33,612 bases of DNA from Gemmatimonadaceae bacterium (GCA_002726335.1 PBSR01000244.1:1-33612); one strand, 5' to 3'; counted from the stretch's first letter, positions 7,555 to 17,749 are shown. Numbers and translations: made by a program. The notes: a model not told the origin generated them from the letters alone.

Positions 7555-8177
7555 GCTGGGTCGGCCAGGTCGATCTGGCCGGTGGCGATCTTCTGCAAGG
7601 TTTCGGGAAACAATCGATGCTCCAGCTCCAGCACACGTTTGGCGAGCGTCTCCGGCGTGTCTCCTGACTTCACGGGTACGCGGGCCTGGGTGACCACCGG
7701 GCCGTTGTCATAGACCTCATCGACCACGTGCACCGTGGCGCCGCTCTCGGTGTCACCTGCCGCCAGCACGGCCTCGTGCACCCGCTGTCCGTAGAAGCCC
7801 TGGCCCCCGTGTCGGGGCAGCAGACCGGGGTGAATGTTGAGGATGTGACCGCGGAAGGCCTGCAGCGTCCGGGGCCCGAGCAGCTTCATGTAGCCCACGA
7901 GGCAGACGACCTGAACTTCGTGATTCTTTAAAGTGTCACAGATCGCTGCATCCAGTTCCGTTGGATCCGCGTGTGTGTGGCTGCTCAGATGACAGCAGGC
8001 AATATCTGCATCACGTGCGCGTCTCAGGGCTCCCGACTTCGAGTTGTTGCCGATGACGACCCGGGCCTCGCCGCACAGGCTGCCGTCGCCACAGGCATCG
8101 AGGATGGCCTGCATGTTGGTGCCGCCCCCCGAGGCGAGAAAACCGAGTCGCAGTGGCGAGGCGTCGCTCCGGGTCAA
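7551..8177 (-). CDS. purN: Phosphoribosylglycinamide formyltransferase (purine synthesis)
   Basis: PurN transfers a formyl group from 10-formyl-tetrahydrofolate to GAR, step three of purine synthesis. This 208-residue protein has the normal length and the full catalytic set: LASGGGTN loop at 14-21, NIHPGLLP with Asn114 and His116, and VYDNGP with Asp157. The start is a TTG at 8177, supported by AAGGAA (8184-8189 on the top strand as its complement) at a good distance; no ATG fits. It is the first gene of a two-gene minus-strand unit and faces away from the dioxygenase gene, so the 149 bases at 8178-8326 must hold both promoters; no convincing boxes stood out there. Confidence 0.95.
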   Translation of the reverse strand: MTRSDASPLRLGFLASGGGTNMQAILDACGDGSLCGEARVVIGNNSKSGALRRARDADIACCHLSSHTHADPTELDAAICDTLKNHEVQVVCLVGYMKLLGPRTLQAFRGHILNIHPGLLPRHGGQGFYGQRVHEAVLAAGDTESGATVHVVDEVYDNGPVVTQARVPVKSGDTPETLAKRVLELEHRLFPETLQKIATGQIDLADPA

Positions 8178-8326
8178 TTGCTGTTCCTTGTGATACGGAT
8201 GGACGTGTGCTGGCAGCTTGCTCTACGAGCGATGAATATAGGCGCCGCCAGGCCGGGACGCCGGATCGCCTGTTTCGTATTCTTACTCCCTCAACATCTT
8301 CCCGAATCCAATACCCGAGGTACCCC

Positions 8327-9124
8327 GTGCACAGCTCCGTCACAGACAGCGACATCGAGTTCTACCAGGAGAACGGCTTCATCCAATACAGGGAGTTCTT
8401 CTCCGCTGAGGAGATGGACCGCCTGCGTTCTGTCATCGACAGCGCCATCGCCTCCCACCGCGACCGCATCCTCGGCGCCGACAGCGGTGGCCGTGTGTCC
8501 GACGACTACGAGCGCGTCTTCAACCAGATGGTCAACATGTGGGCCGACAACCCCGGGGCCAAAGAGTTCGCCTTCTCGGAGCGACTCGCTGAAGCCGGAC
8601 GGCGGCTCAGTCGCTCCCGGCACGTGCGGATCTACCACGACCACGCCATGGTGAAGCCCGGCGGTCAGGAAAGCAAGGAGACCAACTGCCACCAGGATGC
8701 GCCTTACTGGCCGATGGAGCCGGCCGACTCTTTCTCGGCCTGGATCGCTGTAGACGACGTTACCGTCGCCAATGGCTGCCTGCACTTCGTTCCCCAATCC
8801 CACAAGTTCGGTCTGCTCGAGCCGATACGGCTCGGCGTGGAGGGCGAGAGCATTGCCGACAAGATGCAGGCGCGCGGTCACGACGTGGCCGAGCCGGTGG
8901 CCATGGAAATGGAGGCCGGCGGCGTCACCTTCCACCACGGCTGCAATTTCCACTTCGCCGGCCCCAATCAGACGGAGTCACCACGGCGGGCCTTCGCCAT
9001 CATCTTCATCCCCGATCACGTGAACTTTTCCGGCGGCAATGAGGCCGCCGGTGCCGGCAAGGAAATGACGGCCGGCAAGCCCTGGGACCACCCGGTGCAC
9101 CCCATTCTCGCGGGAGAGGCCTGA
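8327..9124 (+). CDS. Phytanoyl-CoA dioxygenase-like Fe(II)/2-oxoglutarate hydroxylase
   Basis: A 265-residue PhyH-family oxygenase that would hydroxylate a small substrate using iron, oxygen and 2-oxoglutarate. The iron facial triad is visible as CHQDAPYW (His122, Asp124) and HFAGPN (His209), with RRAF following as the 2-oxoglutarate-binding Arg region. I chose the GTG at 8327, which sits behind CGAGG at a proper distance, because upstream in-frame sequence is arginine-rich and overlaps the purN promoter. Its stop overlaps the next gene's ATG (TGATG). The partner is a D-2-hydroxyacid dehydrogenase, which suggests that a newly made hydroxy acid is then oxidised. The real substrate is unknown; this family also contains phosphonate, ectoine and amino-acid hydroxylases. 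Confidence 0.88.
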   Translation: MHSSVTDSDIEFYQENGFIQYREFFSAEEMDRLRSVIDSAIASHRDRILGADSGGRVSDDYERVFNQMVNMWADNPGAKEFAFSERLAEAGRRLSRSRHVRIYHDHAMVKPGGQESKETNCHQDAPYWPMEPADSFSAWIAVDDVTVANGCLHFVPQSHKFGLLEPIRLGVEGESIADKMQARGHDVAEPVAMEMEAGGVTFHHGCNFHFAGPNQTESPRRAFAIIFIPDHVNFSGGNEAAGAGKEMTAGKPWDHPVHPILAGEA

Positions 9125-10095
9125 TGTCCTGCAAGTTCGTCTTCCTGCCGCCGGTGAACGACCGGCACCGTGTCTGGGCCGAGGCTATCGCTGCCCAGGT
9201 CAAAGACATCGAACTCGTCCTGGCTGAGTCACGCGAGCAGGCGCTGACGGAGCTGGCCGACGCCAGGGCTGCTTTCGGCACTCTCGATGCTGAACTGCTG
9301 GCGGCGGCCCGCAGTCTCGAATGGCTGGCCGCCCCGGCCGCCGGTCCTCGCCCCGAGTTCTACTTCCCCGAGCTGGTCGCTTCCGACGTCATCGTCACCA
9401 ACCAGCGCGGCATCTACAACGACCACATCGCCGCTCACATCATGGCCTTCGTGCTGGCCTTCTCCCGCGGCCTGCAGACGTACCTGCCCCGGCAGGTCGC
9501 CGGCGAGTGGGTTCAGGGGGGCGAGGGTTCGGTGACGACGATGTTCCTGCCGGAGACGACGGCTCTCGTCATCGGTGTCGGCGGCATCGGCGGTGAGACG
9601 GCCCGTCACCTCGATCACTTCGGCATGCACGTGATCGGCATCGACCCGCGGGTGCCTGAGCCCCCTGCGGGTGTACTCGAACTCTATCGTCCCGACGCCC
9701 TGGACGAGCACATCGGCCGGGCGGACTTCGTCATCATGACGGCCCCGCAGACGCCGGCCACCGAAGGCCTGATGGACTCAGGACGGTTGGCCCGCATGAA
9801 GACCTCCGCCATCCTGATCAACATCGGCCGAGGGGTCAACGTGAAGCTCGACGATCTGGCCGACGCCCTCAACGACGGTACGATCGGTGGCGCCGCCCTG
9901 GATGTCTTCGAGATCGAGCCCCTGCCCGCCGATCACCGTCTGTGGCAGGCGCCCAACTTCCTGATGACGCCGCACATGGCTGCCGCCGGGCCGTACTTGG
10001 ACGACCGCCGTAGGCAGCTGCTGCTGGAAAACTGCCGCAGGATCTGTGCTGGTGAGGAACTGATGAACATCGTCGACAAGAGCAACTGGTTCTGA
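9124..10095 (+). CDS. D-isomer-specific 2-hydroxyacid dehydrogenase
   Basis: A 323-residue member of the D-2-hydroxyacid dehydrogenase family, which interconverts 2-keto and D-2-hydroxy acids with NAD(P)H. The dinucleotide loop GVGGIGGETA is in the middle, followed by IGIDPR, whose acidic residue suggests NAD preference. The catalytic triad is Arg236 (NIGRG), Glu265 (FEIEPLP) and His284 (TPHMAA), all present. Length is normal. It is co-translated with the dioxygenase upstream (one-base overlap). It ends four bases from the convergent stop of the hybrid kinase gene, leaving no room for a separate terminator. Substrate could be glyoxylate or hydroxypyruvate-like, or the product of the neighbouring hydroxylase. 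Confidence 0.92.
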   Translation: MSCKFVFLPPVNDRHRVWAEAIAAQVKDIELVLAESREQALTELADARAAFGTLDAELLAAARSLEWLAAPAAGPRPEFYFPELVASDVIVTNQRGIYNDHIAAHIMAFVLAFSRGLQTYLPRQVAGEWVQGGEGSVTTMFLPETTALVIGVGGIGGETARHLDHFGMHVIGIDPRVPEPPAGVLELYRPDALDEHIGRADFVIMTAPQTPATEGLMDSGRLARMKTSAILINIGRGVNVKLDDLADALNDGTIGGAALDVFEIEPLPADHRLWQAPNFLMTPHMAAAGPYLDDRRRQLLLENCRRICAGEELMNIVDKSNWF

Positions 10096-10099
10096 TCGT

Positions 10100-12829
10100 C
10101 TAGGCCGGTTGCTGGCTCTGCAGCTCCTCGATCAACTGCGGAAACTCTCCGAGGGCCGCCACGATCTTGTCCAGATCGAACATCGCCGCGTGATCGGCCA
10201 GCGTTTCGCCCCACTGCACCAGACGTCGGTAGTGATGTGTTTCCCCGAGTTCGCGCAGCCGGTTACCGAAGGATTCGACCTCATTGATCGACAGCGTATC
10301 GGAGATCTCCACCCACTCTGCGCGATGGTTCTCGAGGGCCGCCAGGAGAACGGGCACAGCCTGAGTGGCCACCGACTCCTCGCCGCCTGAGCCGTCTGGA
10401 TCGCCCGCTTCGACAGGTAGAACAGCGTTCAGCTCGCCGAGGAACTGGGTGAGTTCCCGGTCGACAGCCTCCAGTTGAGAATGGACCTCGCTCCCCTCGC
10501 GCACACCTGTCTCCAGCGTCTGTGCCAACCCCTGCAGCCGCGTGGCGCCAAGGGTCCCCGCCACACCCTTCAGTGAGTGGGCCGCCCGTTCGGCCCCATC
10601 GCGATCACCTGTTGACAGTCGTGCTCTCACGATCCGAACAGCGTCTGCCTCGACGCCGCTGACGAAGCCGCGCAGCAGCCGTATGTAGAACTCGTGATTG
10701 TTGGCCACGTTGCGCAGCCCCGCACGAACATCCAGCCCGTCGATACTGAGCGAGGGATCTGCTTCTGCCCTTGAGGCCGGGGTCGACAGCTGCGGGACAC
10801 TGCCTGCAGGATCTGCAGCCGCCTGCCGGGCCTCGTCTAGAGGCGGCACCCACTCGACGAGCTTGGCCAACAGCAGATCCGGATCGATCGGCTTGGCGAT
10901 GTGATCGTTCATCCCGGCTTGCAGACACTGTTCACGATCCTGGGCCATCGCGTTGGCTGTCATCGCCAGGATCGGGAGTTCGACCCCGCTGCCACGCATG
11001 GTGCGGGTCGCCGTGCAGCCGTCCATCACCGGCATCTGCATGTCCATCAGTACGAGATCATACTCGTTCTGCTCGACCTTCTGTGTGGCGATTCTGCCGT
11101 TCTCTGCCAGATCGGTCTCGAAGCCGGCCTGGGACAACAGTTCGAGAGCCACCTGCTGATTGAGCGGGTTGTCCTCGACCAGCAGGATGCTGGCGCCGTG
11201 AATCGGCGCCAGACTCTCAGCCGACACTCCGGGATGACGATCCGTCTCGGCCAGTCTCCGCGTCTCACCGCCGAGGACGCTCACTGCGGCGTCGAAGATC
11301 GCCGGTCGGCTCAGTGGCTTGACCAACGACCCCGCGATGTCGACAGCCTCCGGGCGTTGCAGGACTTCCTCATGGCCGTGGCTTGCTACCAGCACGATCC
11401 TCGGTCTCGTGTTCAGTGCCAGATCGTCGATCTTGCGTGACGTCTCAATGCCGTCCAATCCTCCATCCATCTCCCAGTCGACGAACACTACGTCGAATGG
11501 CTCATTGTCGGCATCGGCCCTGGCGATCTCTTCCAAAGCCTCCTCTCCGGATCCGATCTGGTGAGTCTGAAAGGACATGCACTGCAATGTCTCTGCTACG
11601 GTCCGACGGACACGCTCGCTGTCATCGACCACCAGCATACGACGTCCCTGTAGCTCTACCTCGGGGAGCAGTTCTCGCCTGCGTTCTTCGACGATATCGA
11701 GATGAACGGTGAACCAGAATGTGCTGCCCCGGCCCGGCTCGCTGTCGACCCCCACATCGCCACCCATCAGGCCGGTCAGGTTCTTCGAAATGGCCAGACC
11801 GAGTCCCGTGCCTCCGAACTCGCGCGTCGTCGACGTATCGGCCTGTTGAAATGACTGGAACAGCTTGCTCTTCTGTTCCTCTGTCAGGCCGATTCCCGTA
11901 TCCACCACTTCAAAGCGCACCTGCATGCCGCTCGACGATCCCGAAACCTTGCGCACACCGACGACGATCTCACCCGTTTCAGTGAACTTCACCGCGTTGT
12001 TCGAGTAGTTGATCAGGACCTGACCGATCCGCAATGGATCACCCCGCAGGTGTCGGGGCAGATCCGGCTCGATGTCGAAGATCAGCTCCAGGCCTTTTGC
12101 CGCCGCCTTGCCACCGATCAGGCTGCCCACATTGTCGAGGACCTGGTCGAGATCGAAGTCGATCGTCTCCACGTCCATCTTGCCTGCTTCGATCTTCGAA
12201 AAATCGAGAATGTCGTTGATGATGCCGAGCAGATGCTGGCCCGACCCGTGGATCTTCTTCACGTAGTCCGCCTGCTTCGGATCCAGGTCGGTGCGCAGAG
12301 CCAGGTGCGCCATGCCGATGATGGCGTTCATCGGTGTGCGGATCTCGTGTGACATGTTGGCCAGGAAATCGGCCTTGGCTCTGGCAGCTGCTTCGGCCAG
12401 CTCCTTGGCCTCTACGAGCTCCACTGTGCGCACTTCCACCTGCTCCTGAAGCTGAATCCGCTGCGCCTCGGAGGCGCGCAGGCGCCACCGGCTGAAAGCG
12501 AAGATGCCGGCAAGAACCACCAGTCCGTACGCTGCATAGGCAGGCCACGTCTCCCAGGGCGGAGAGTCGACGTCAATGTGCAGCCTGACTTCCTGCTCTG
12601 GCAGGCTCCACACACCGTCGTTGTTGGTCCCACGCACACGAAGCGTGTATTTGCCCTCCGGAAGATTCGAATACCGGCCAAAGCGGATATCGCCGGCATC
12701 GTACCAGCTTCGGTCATATCCCTCCAGGAAGTACTCGTAACGATTCTTCGACACGTTGGTAAAGTTAAGGGCCACGTACTCGAACTCGAGGCCGTTCTGA
12801 CGCCAGTCGAGGTGCAGGTCTGTCAGCAA
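10100..12829 (-). CDS. Hybrid histidine kinase, C-terminal portion of a frameshifted gene
   Basis: About 909 residues in the kinase frame. In order: end of the Y_Y_Y domain (residues 10-88), one membrane helix (about 96-113), HisKA with [11 protein letters not shown] (His161), HATPase with [14 protein letters not shown] (Asp310) and [10 protein letters not shown], a first receiver (DD near 402; phospho-acceptor Asp451), a second receiver (EDN at 552; Asp596 in LMDMQMP), an Hpt domain with AAHSLKG (His751), and a tail with no clear domain. All phosphotransfer residues are intact. The only start in frame is a weak TTG at 12829, inside the Y_Y_Y domain, so this is not a natural gene start. The upstream half lies in another frame (12858-14948). 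Together they make a membrane sensor kinase of about 1,600 residues. Confidence 0.88.
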   Translation of the reverse strand: MLTDLHLDWRQNGLEFEYVALNFTNVSKNRYEYFLEGYDRSWYDAGDIRFGRYSNLPEGKYTLRVRGTNNDGVWSLPEQEVRLHIDVDSPPWETWPAYAAYGLVVLAGIFAFSRWRLRASEAQRIQLQEQVEVRTVELVEAKELAEAAARAKADFLANMSHEIRTPMNAIIGMAHLALRTDLDPKQADYVKKIHGSGQHLLGIINDILDFSKIEAGKMDVETIDFDLDQVLDNVGSLIGGKAAAKGLELIFDIEPDLPRHLRGDPLRIGQVLINYSNNAVKFTETGEIVVGVRKVSGSSSGMQVRFEVVDTGIGLTEEQKSKLFQSFQQADTSTTREFGGTGLGLAISKNLTGLMGGDVGVDSEPGRGSTFWFTVHLDIVEERRRELLPEVELQGRRMLVVDDSERVRRTVAETLQCMSFQTHQIGSGEEALEEIARADADNEPFDVVFVDWEMDGGLDGIETSRKIDDLALNTRPRIVLVASHGHEEVLQRPEAVDIAGSLVKPLSRPAIFDAAVSVLGGETRRLAETDRHPGVSAESLAPIHGASILLVEDNPLNQQVALELLSQAGFETDLAENGRIATQKVEQNEYDLVLMDMQMPVMDGCTATRTMRGSGVELPILAMTANAMAQDREQCLQAGMNDHIAKPIDPDLLLAKLVEWVPPLDEARQAAADPAGSVPQLSTPASRAEADPSLSIDGLDVRAGLRNVANNHEFYIRLLRGFVSGVEADAVRIVRARLSTGDRDGAERAAHSLKGVAGTLGATRLQGLAQTLETGVREGSEVHSQLEAVDRELTQFLGELNAVLPVEAGDPDGSGGEESVATQAVPVLLAALENHRAEWVEISDTLSINEVESFGNRLRELGETHHYRRLVQWGETLADHAAMFDLDKIVAALGEFPQLIEELQSQQPA

Positions 12830-12857
12830 CTCGAAGGCGGATGTGCCCTGGATCTCC

Positions 12858-14948
12858 CTACCATCCCTGCTTCACCGATGTGAGCACGATGTGAGGCGGT
12901 GTCTCGTTGTCGAACAGATCGTCGGGATGGAAGCTGTTGACGCCGTTGAAGCCGCCAAACCACAGTTGACCCGTTTGAGTCCGGCGCCGCGACGTAGGCC
13001 AGAAGTCGTGACTGTGCAGCCCGTCACCCTTGGTGTAGACCTTGAGGACCCGTTCGGCGACGGCATCGTAGTGGACGAGACCGATGTCGGTGCCGAGCCA
13101 CAGCCGTCCGTGTTCATCTTCGACGACGTTGTGTACGATCTTTGCCGTGAAGCCCTGAGCCGCCGAGATGTGGATGAAAGTGCCGGCCTTCTTGTCGAAG
13201 CGATCGAGGCCGCGATCGGTGCAGACCCAGAACAGCCCTCGAGAATCCTCGAGCAGATCGAACACCGTGCTCGAAGCTACGGAGGAGGCGTCCTCGGGGT
13301 CGTACTGGTGGTGCGTGAAGGCGTCGGTACGCTTGTCGTACTTCTCGAGGCCCCCGCCCCACGTGGCGATCCACATGATGTTCGGATCGTCCTTGTCGAG
13401 TTCGAACCGGATCGATGTAACGGCGGCGAAACTCTCCGGGTCCTCCGGGTCGTGCAGATAGATCTTGTGTGCCCCTGTTTCCATGTTGTAGCGATGGAAG
13501 CTCTGCTCCCATCCCACCGCCCAGACGACATCGAGGTCATCGGGGTCCTGGATGATCGTATACAACCAGGTATCGTCCGTCAGGCGCTTCGTCACCTTGC
13601 CCGAATCGCGGTCGAAGATGACCATGCCCTCGGCGGTGGAGACGATGAAATTCCCCAGATGGTCCTCGTAAAAACCGGCGGGATAGCCGTGGGGGAGCGT
13701 CGTCGGATCTGACGGATCCGGAGTATAGTGCGTGAAGTCGTCGGTCTCCGGATTGTACCGATCCAGGCCGGCACCAAAGTTTCCAAGCCAGACCGTTCCC
13801 CGCCGATCCTCGTAGATCGGCAGGGGCGCGTTGCTCGCCAGGCTCGTGGAATCGAAGGGGTTGTTCACGTAGAGATTGAAGCGGTGCGCCTTGGGATCGG
13901 CCTTGTCTACCTTGCCGGTGTTGTCGGTCACCCAGAGCGTGCCCGACCGATCTTCGAAGGCCCCCTGGATCGTGTCGGAGGAAAAGCTGAAGGGATCGCC
14001 TGGCTTGCTACGGTAGTGCTCGTAGGTCTTGTCAACTGGATCGAAGAAGATCAGACCTACCGCTTGGATCGACGGGATCAGAATCAGGCGCCCGTCTTTG
14101 CTCAGGACCAGGTCGCAGATACTCATCTGCGGCAGCGAGGTGTTGTCTTCCGGGTCGTTGCGGAAGTGGGCGAAGGACTCTGAGTCGTGATCGAAGAGGA
14201 TCAGGCCATTGTCACGCGACGCCAGCCACAGGTTTCCCTGCGGATCCTCGAGGATGGCCTGGATCTCGTCGTCAGGGATGCTCGCCGGATCGTTGGGATC
14301 ATGTCGAAAACGCGTGAACTGTCCACTGTCCTTGTCGAGACGTGTCGCGCCGTGGTGTTTGGTGCCGGTCCAGACACGACCGAGGCGGTCCTCGAAGACG
14401 GTGTAGATGTCGTTGGAGGTGAGACTGTTGTCGTCCTCGGGGTCGTGCCAGTAGTTGCTGAAACTCTCTGTTTGAGGATCGAAGCGACTCAGGCCGTTCT
14501 GCGTACCGAACCAGAGAGCGCCGTCGCGATCCTCGACAATCGTGCGCGATGACAGGTTGAAGGTGTTGCTTGCCAGCGTACTCTGGGGATGGGCAGAATC
14601 CTTGAAGAAGCTTGTGAAGGTGTTGGTCTGTTTGTCGTAGCGGTTCAGGCCGCTGTTCGTGCCGATCCAGATCTGGCCTCGGCTGTCCTCAAAGATCTGC
14701 GTGACGAAGTCGCTGGAGATCGACCCGGGCCCTTCAGTGAACCGCTTGACGCTCGTACCGTCGTAGCGCACCAGGCCCTTGAAAAAAGAGCCGAACCACA
14801 GAAACCCGTCTCGGTCCTGGGTGATGGCGAAGGAGGGCTCACCCCCTATGTCGAAGGCCAGTTCAAACTTGAGCTTTTCCGCCGACGACGCCACGGGAAT
14901 CAGCACGGCCGCCATGACGCCGAAGGACAGCTGGCGGGCGGACCTCAT
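12858..14948 (-). CDS. Two-component propeller sensor, N-terminal portion of the same frameshifted gene
   Basis: A 696-residue reading frame with a likely signal peptide ([20 protein letters not shown], cleaved near SSA) and about fourteen propeller strands of the reg_prop type, such as [26 protein letters not shown] and [14 protein letters not shown], spaced about 45 to 50 residues. This would make two seven-bladed propellers outside the cytoplasm that read a ligand, usually an oligosaccharide in characterised hybrid regulators. The frame stops right after [18 protein letters not shown], where family members continue into Y_Y_Y; that domain is found in the kinase frame. The ATG at 14948 is preferred, since upstream codons overlap the previous gene. 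The stop of that gene is 13 bases upstream. Confidence 0.88.
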   Translation of the reverse strand: MRSARQLSFGVMAAVLIPVASSAEKLKFELAFDIGGEPSFAITQDRDGFLWFGSFFKGLVRYDGTSVKRFTEGPGSISSDFVTQIFEDSRGQIWIGTNSGLNRYDKQTNTFTSFFKDSAHPQSTLASNTFNLSSRTIVEDRDGALWFGTQNGLSRFDPQTESFSNYWHDPEDDNSLTSNDIYTVFEDRLGRVWTGTKHHGATRLDKDSGQFTRFRHDPNDPASIPDDEIQAILEDPQGNLWLASRDNGLILFDHDSESFAHFRNDPEDNTSLPQMSICDLVLSKDGRLILIPSIQAVGLIFFDPVDKTYEHYRSKPGDPFSFSSDTIQGAFEDRSGTLWVTDNTGKVDKADPKAHRFNLYVNNPFDSTSLASNAPLPIYEDRRGTVWLGNFGAGLDRYNPETDDFTHYTPDPSDPTTLPHGYPAGFYEDHLGNFIVSTAEGMVIFDRDSGKVTKRLTDDTWLYTIIQDPDDLDVVWAVGWEQSFHRYNMETGAHKIYLHDPEDPESFAAVTSIRFELDKDDPNIMWIATWGGGLEKYDKRTDAFTHHQYDPEDASSVASSTVFDLLEDSRGLFWVCTDRGLDRFDKKAGTFIHISAAQGFTAKIVHNVVEDEHGRLWLGTDIGLVHYDAVAERVLKVYTKGDGLHSHDFWPTSRRRTQTGQLWFGGFNGVNSFHPDDLFDNETPPHIVLTSVKQGW

Positions 14949-14961
14949 CACCCTGTAGATG

Positions 14962-16026
14962 TCAGGCGAGCCAGTCATCCAGATGCTCAGCGACAAAGTC
15001 ATCGTCATTGAGATGGGGATAGGCGGCATGGACCCGATCGATTTCCTGCGCCTGACCCGGTGACAGAGACTCATCTGGATTGAGACAGCGGATGGAATCG
15101 AGCAGCCCCTGGCGCCGCAGCACCTCGTGGATTCCGGCGATGCAGCCGGCATATCCGTTCGCCGCATCGAAGAAGGCGGCATTCGTGTCGGTCACCTCGA
15201 TGGCGCGTCTCAGCATCGACGCAGGCACATCGGCGGAGGCGCTGAGGCGATGGCATTCCTCGAGCAGTGCCACCGCCTGGTGCGTCCACACCGCCCAGTG
15301 GCCGAGCAGTCCCCCGGAAAACCGCAGGGATACGGGTGCACCATCAGTGTCGGCGACGCGGTGTTCGGTGATCAGATCGAGGACGATGTTGTCGTCGTTG
15401 CCCGTGTACAGACTGAGTTCTTCAGCCCGCCCTGAGGCGGCCACACCGCGCAGCACGTCCAGGGTCTGATAGCGATTGAAAGGGGCAATCTTGATGGCCA
15501 CCACGCCGTCGATCTCGGCAAAGCGGCGCCAGAAATCGAAGCTGAGCAGGCGCCCGCCGACAGCCGGTTGCAGGTAGAAGCCGATCACGGGCAGCACGTC
15601 GGACACGGTGCGGCAGTGGGCGATCAGCTCATCGTCCGACGCCGTCTTCAGCCCCGCAAGACTCAATAGCACGGCATCGTAGCCGACATCACGGGCCAGC
15701 TCCGCCTCGGCCTCGGCCTGCGGCGTCGGACCGATGGCTCCGGCGACCTGCACGAACCCGGGGCCCGGTGCACGTTCGGCTACGACACTGGCCGCCAGTT
15801 CGAGAACGGGGCGATACAAACCGGCATCGCGGATTTCGAACTGGGTCGTGTGCACGCCCACGGCCAGGCCACCGGCGCCGGCGTCGACGTAGTAACGGCT
15901 CAGAGCCCGCTGTCGCTTTTCGTCGATGCGGCCCGAGTCATCCAGGGCCAACGGATGAGCCGGGATCACCAGGCCGGCGCGCAGGGCCGCACGCACCCTG
16001 GCGGTGGGCCCTGTCCCGGCGGACAC
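14962..16026 (-). CDS. Dihydrodipicolinate synthase-family aldolase/lyase
   Basis: A TIM-barrel enzyme of the DHDPS/N-acetylneuraminate lyase family, 354 residues from the start I prefer. The Schiff-base lysine is Lys179 in VVAIKIAPF, and Tyr151 in GFYLQPAV sits where the family has its catalytic tyrosine. It is about 55 residues longer than typical DHDPS, with extra C-terminal helices. In this family pyruvate condenses with, or is released from, a second substrate; which one cannot be told. The longest frame starts at 16065 and overlaps the upstream gene by 35 bases; a GTG at 16026, just past that gene's stop and behind AAAGG, fits better. It lies between a methyltransferase and the sensor kinase on one strand, probably in one transcript. 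Confidence 0.82.
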   Translation of the reverse strand: MSAGTGPTARVRAALRAGLVIPAHPLALDDSGRIDEKRQRALSRYYVDAGAGGLAVGVHTTQFEIRDAGLYRPVLELAASVVAERAPGPGFVQVAGAIGPTPQAEAEAELARDVGYDAVLLSLAGLKTASDDELIAHCRTVSDVLPVIGFYLQPAVGGRLLSFDFWRRFAEIDGVVAIKIAPFNRYQTLDVLRGVAASGRAEELSLYTGNDDNIVLDLITEHRVADTDGAPVSLRFSGGLLGHWAVWTHQAVALLEECHRLSASADVPASMLRRAIEVTDTNAAFFDAANGYAGCIAGIHEVLRRQGLLDSIRCLNPDESLSPGQAQEIDRVHAAYPHLNDDDFVAEHLDDWLA

Positions 16027-16030
16027 AGGT

Positions 16031-16666
16031 CTAGCCTTTGCCACCGATGATGAGCAGCCAGCCACTTGCCTTTGACGGCTTCTTGACCTTCCACTCCTTC
16101 AATTCGGCCCCCCACTTCTTCTCCGCCCGCTCGCAGACCTCATCGAAGGGCGGACGCCCCGGATCGGCGAGGATCACCTGATCGACGCCGGCCTTCATCG
16201 CCTTGTTTACCAGCTTCAACAGCGGATCGATCAGTTCGTCCCAGAAGCAGATGTCGCCGCCCACCACCAGGTTGGTGCCGGACAGGTGCGACTTCTTCAG
16301 ATTCTCGAAGCGTGACCTCCGCGTCTGGATGGTCACCTCGTTGACCTCTGCGTGCAGGTGCAGGTAGGGGAAGACCTTGTCGTCGGCATCCACGCCGACC
16401 ACATCGGCGCCCCATTTGCGGGCACAGTAGATCCCCAGCAACCCCCAGCCACAGCCCACCTCCATGACCTTCGAACCTTTCTTGAGGCCCTGCAGGTCCA
16501 GGTAATCCATGATGAGAAAGCTCGAGTTCCAGACCTTGTCACCGTGGATGTCCGGCTCGTGCTCCTTCTTCAGTGCCCGGATGCGGCTGTGGTTCGATTT
16601 CAGGATCGTCACCCCGAAGGCGGAACGCTTCGTCGTCTTGCTGCCTTTGTCCTTCTTCTTGCCCAT
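16031..16666 (-). CDS. Class I SAM-dependent methyltransferase, possible protein lysine methyltransferase
   Basis: A 211-residue protein with the SAM-binding motif VMEVGCGWGLLGIYCARKWG followed by VVGVDADD, a class I Rossmann methyltransferase. Downstream GGDICFWDELIDPLLKLVNKA and VILADPGRPPF resemble the METTL21/METTL20 group, which methylates lysines on proteins, but the target is not predictable. The first 30 residues are very lysine-rich (MGKKKDKGSK and following), more than the arginine-leaning neighbours. It is the first gene of the minus-strand run; its start faces that of the Gfo/Idh/MocA gene with only 66 bases between, which must contain both promoters. Confidence 0.78.
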   Translation of the reverse strand: MGKKKDKGSKTTKRSAFGVTILKSNHSRIRALKKEHEPDIHGDKVWNSSFLIMDYLDLQGLKKGSKVMEVGCGWGLLGIYCARKWGADVVGVDADDKVFPYLHLHAEVNEVTIQTRRSRFENLKKSHLSGTNLVVGGDICFWDELIDPLLKLVNKAMKAGVDQVILADPGRPPFDEVCERAEKKWGAELKEWKVKKPSKASGWLLIIGGKG

Positions 16667-16732
16667 ATCTCGACCGGGGGAGAGATTAACTTCTTGAAAC
16701 TGAAGAGAGCGCAGAACTTAAGGAATCCCCCT

Positions 16733-17749
16733 ATGTCGGCAACCGAAGACAGGCTCCGCGTCGGCGTGTATGGCTGCGGCGGCTGGGCCCGTCGAACCCA
16801 CATCCCGAATCTGCAGAAACTGGATGTAGACATCGTCGCCCTGTGCGACGTCAGTGACGAGGCGGTCCAGTTGACGGCCGACGAATTCGGCATCCCGGCC
16901 CGCTTCAGCAACGGCCACGAGATGATCGGATCGGTTCCCTTCGACGCACTCTACTCCTGTGTGCCGGCCTATGCCCGGACCGACGTGGAGGCCGCGGCCG
17001 CACTACAGGGCATACATCTGTTCAGCGAAAAACCCCAGTCCACCAGCATGGCCGTTGCCCGGAGTATTGCCGCAGCTGTCAGCGAGGGCGGCGGCCTGAG
17101 CACGGTCTGCTTCCGCGAGCGCTATCGGCCCATTTTTCAGGAGGCCAGACGGCGCCTCGCAGAAAGAAGCATCGTCCACGCCCGGTTCCAGAGTTTCGGC
17201 GGCCTGGCGGCGGCCCGTGAGAAAGGCTGGCCTCAGCAGACGAACTGGAACCACTGGATGGCCAAGGGTGGCGGGCGCGCCTTCGACTGGGGGGTGCACG
17301 CCGTCGACTACCTGCGCTTCGTCACCGGCATCGACGTTGCCACGTCGCAGGCGTTCTACCATGGACCTGACGCCTTCCTCCATCCCCTGTCCTGTTCCTT
17401 CAACCTTGTCTTCACCACCGGTGCCACGGCGGCGCTGTCCTTCGTTTCCGCCGGATCCGTACCTCCCTCGGAGCCCTGGTTCACCCTGTTCTACGAGGGG
17501 GGGTACCTGGCGATCTTCGGCTATGAACGCATCGAGGAGAATGGCGAAGTGGTCTACGAAGCGGAGGAGTTCGACCCGTGGTTCGAGCAGGATCGGGTGT
17601 TCGTCGACTGTATGCGCAGCGGCGATGGCAGCGCCCTGCTGAGTGATTATGCCGACGGCCTGAAGTCGCTGGCTCCCGTACTTGCCGGCTGGGCCTCCTC
17701 CGCGCGCGGCGGGCATCCGGTGGACGTAGCCGCCTTCGCCGCGGTGTAA
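16733..17749 (+). CDS. Gfo/Idh/MocA-family NAD(P)-dependent sugar oxidoreductase
   Basis: A 338-residue dehydrogenase. The Rossmann loop GVYGCGGWARRTHIP is at the N-terminus and the family motif EKP appears in LFSEKPQS, which positions the catalytic Lys. The C-terminal half forms the usual mixed-sheet substrate domain (GGGRAFDWGVHAVDYLRFV). These enzymes oxidise or reduce sugars, inositols or bile-pigment-like substrates; the exact one is not evident. The ATG at 16733 with AAGGAA seven bases upstream is a clear start; a longer open frame upstream overlaps the divergent methyltransferase and was ignored. The MATE gene begins ten bases after its stop, and a ROK kinase follows, so a sugar-derived substrate is plausible. 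Confidence 0.88.
   Translation: MSATEDRLRVGVYGCGGWARRTHIPNLQKLDVDIVALCDVSDEAVQLTADEFGIPARFSNGHEMIGSVPFDALYSCVPAYARTDVEAAAALQGIHLFSEKPQSTSMAVARSIAAAVSEGGGLSTVCFRERYRPIFQEARRRLAERSIVHARFQSFGGLAAAREKGWPQQTNWNHWMAKGGGRAFDWGVHAVDYLRFVTGIDVATSQAFYHGPDAFLHPLSCSFNLVFTTGATAALSFVSAGSVPPSEPWFTLFYEGGYLAIFGYERIEENGEVVYEAEEFDPWFEQDRVFVDCMRSGDGSALLSDYADGLKSLAPVLAGWASSARGGHPVDVAAFAAV

Noticed and set aside
8153..8326. Longer N-terminus for the dioxygenase
   Set aside because: It would overlap the purN start, is arginine-rich and unlike the family; the GTG at 8327 has a ribosome site and gives the normal length.
12855..12870. Programmed ribosomal frameshift joining the two kinase halves
   Set aside because: No slippery heptamer or known +1 shift signal is present, and no downstream pseudoknot was evident; a simple extra base is enough to explain it.
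12843..13712. Plus-strand frame opposite the sensor propeller
   Set aside because: Shadow of the repeated propeller sequence; repetitive Val/Glu-rich translation with no family.
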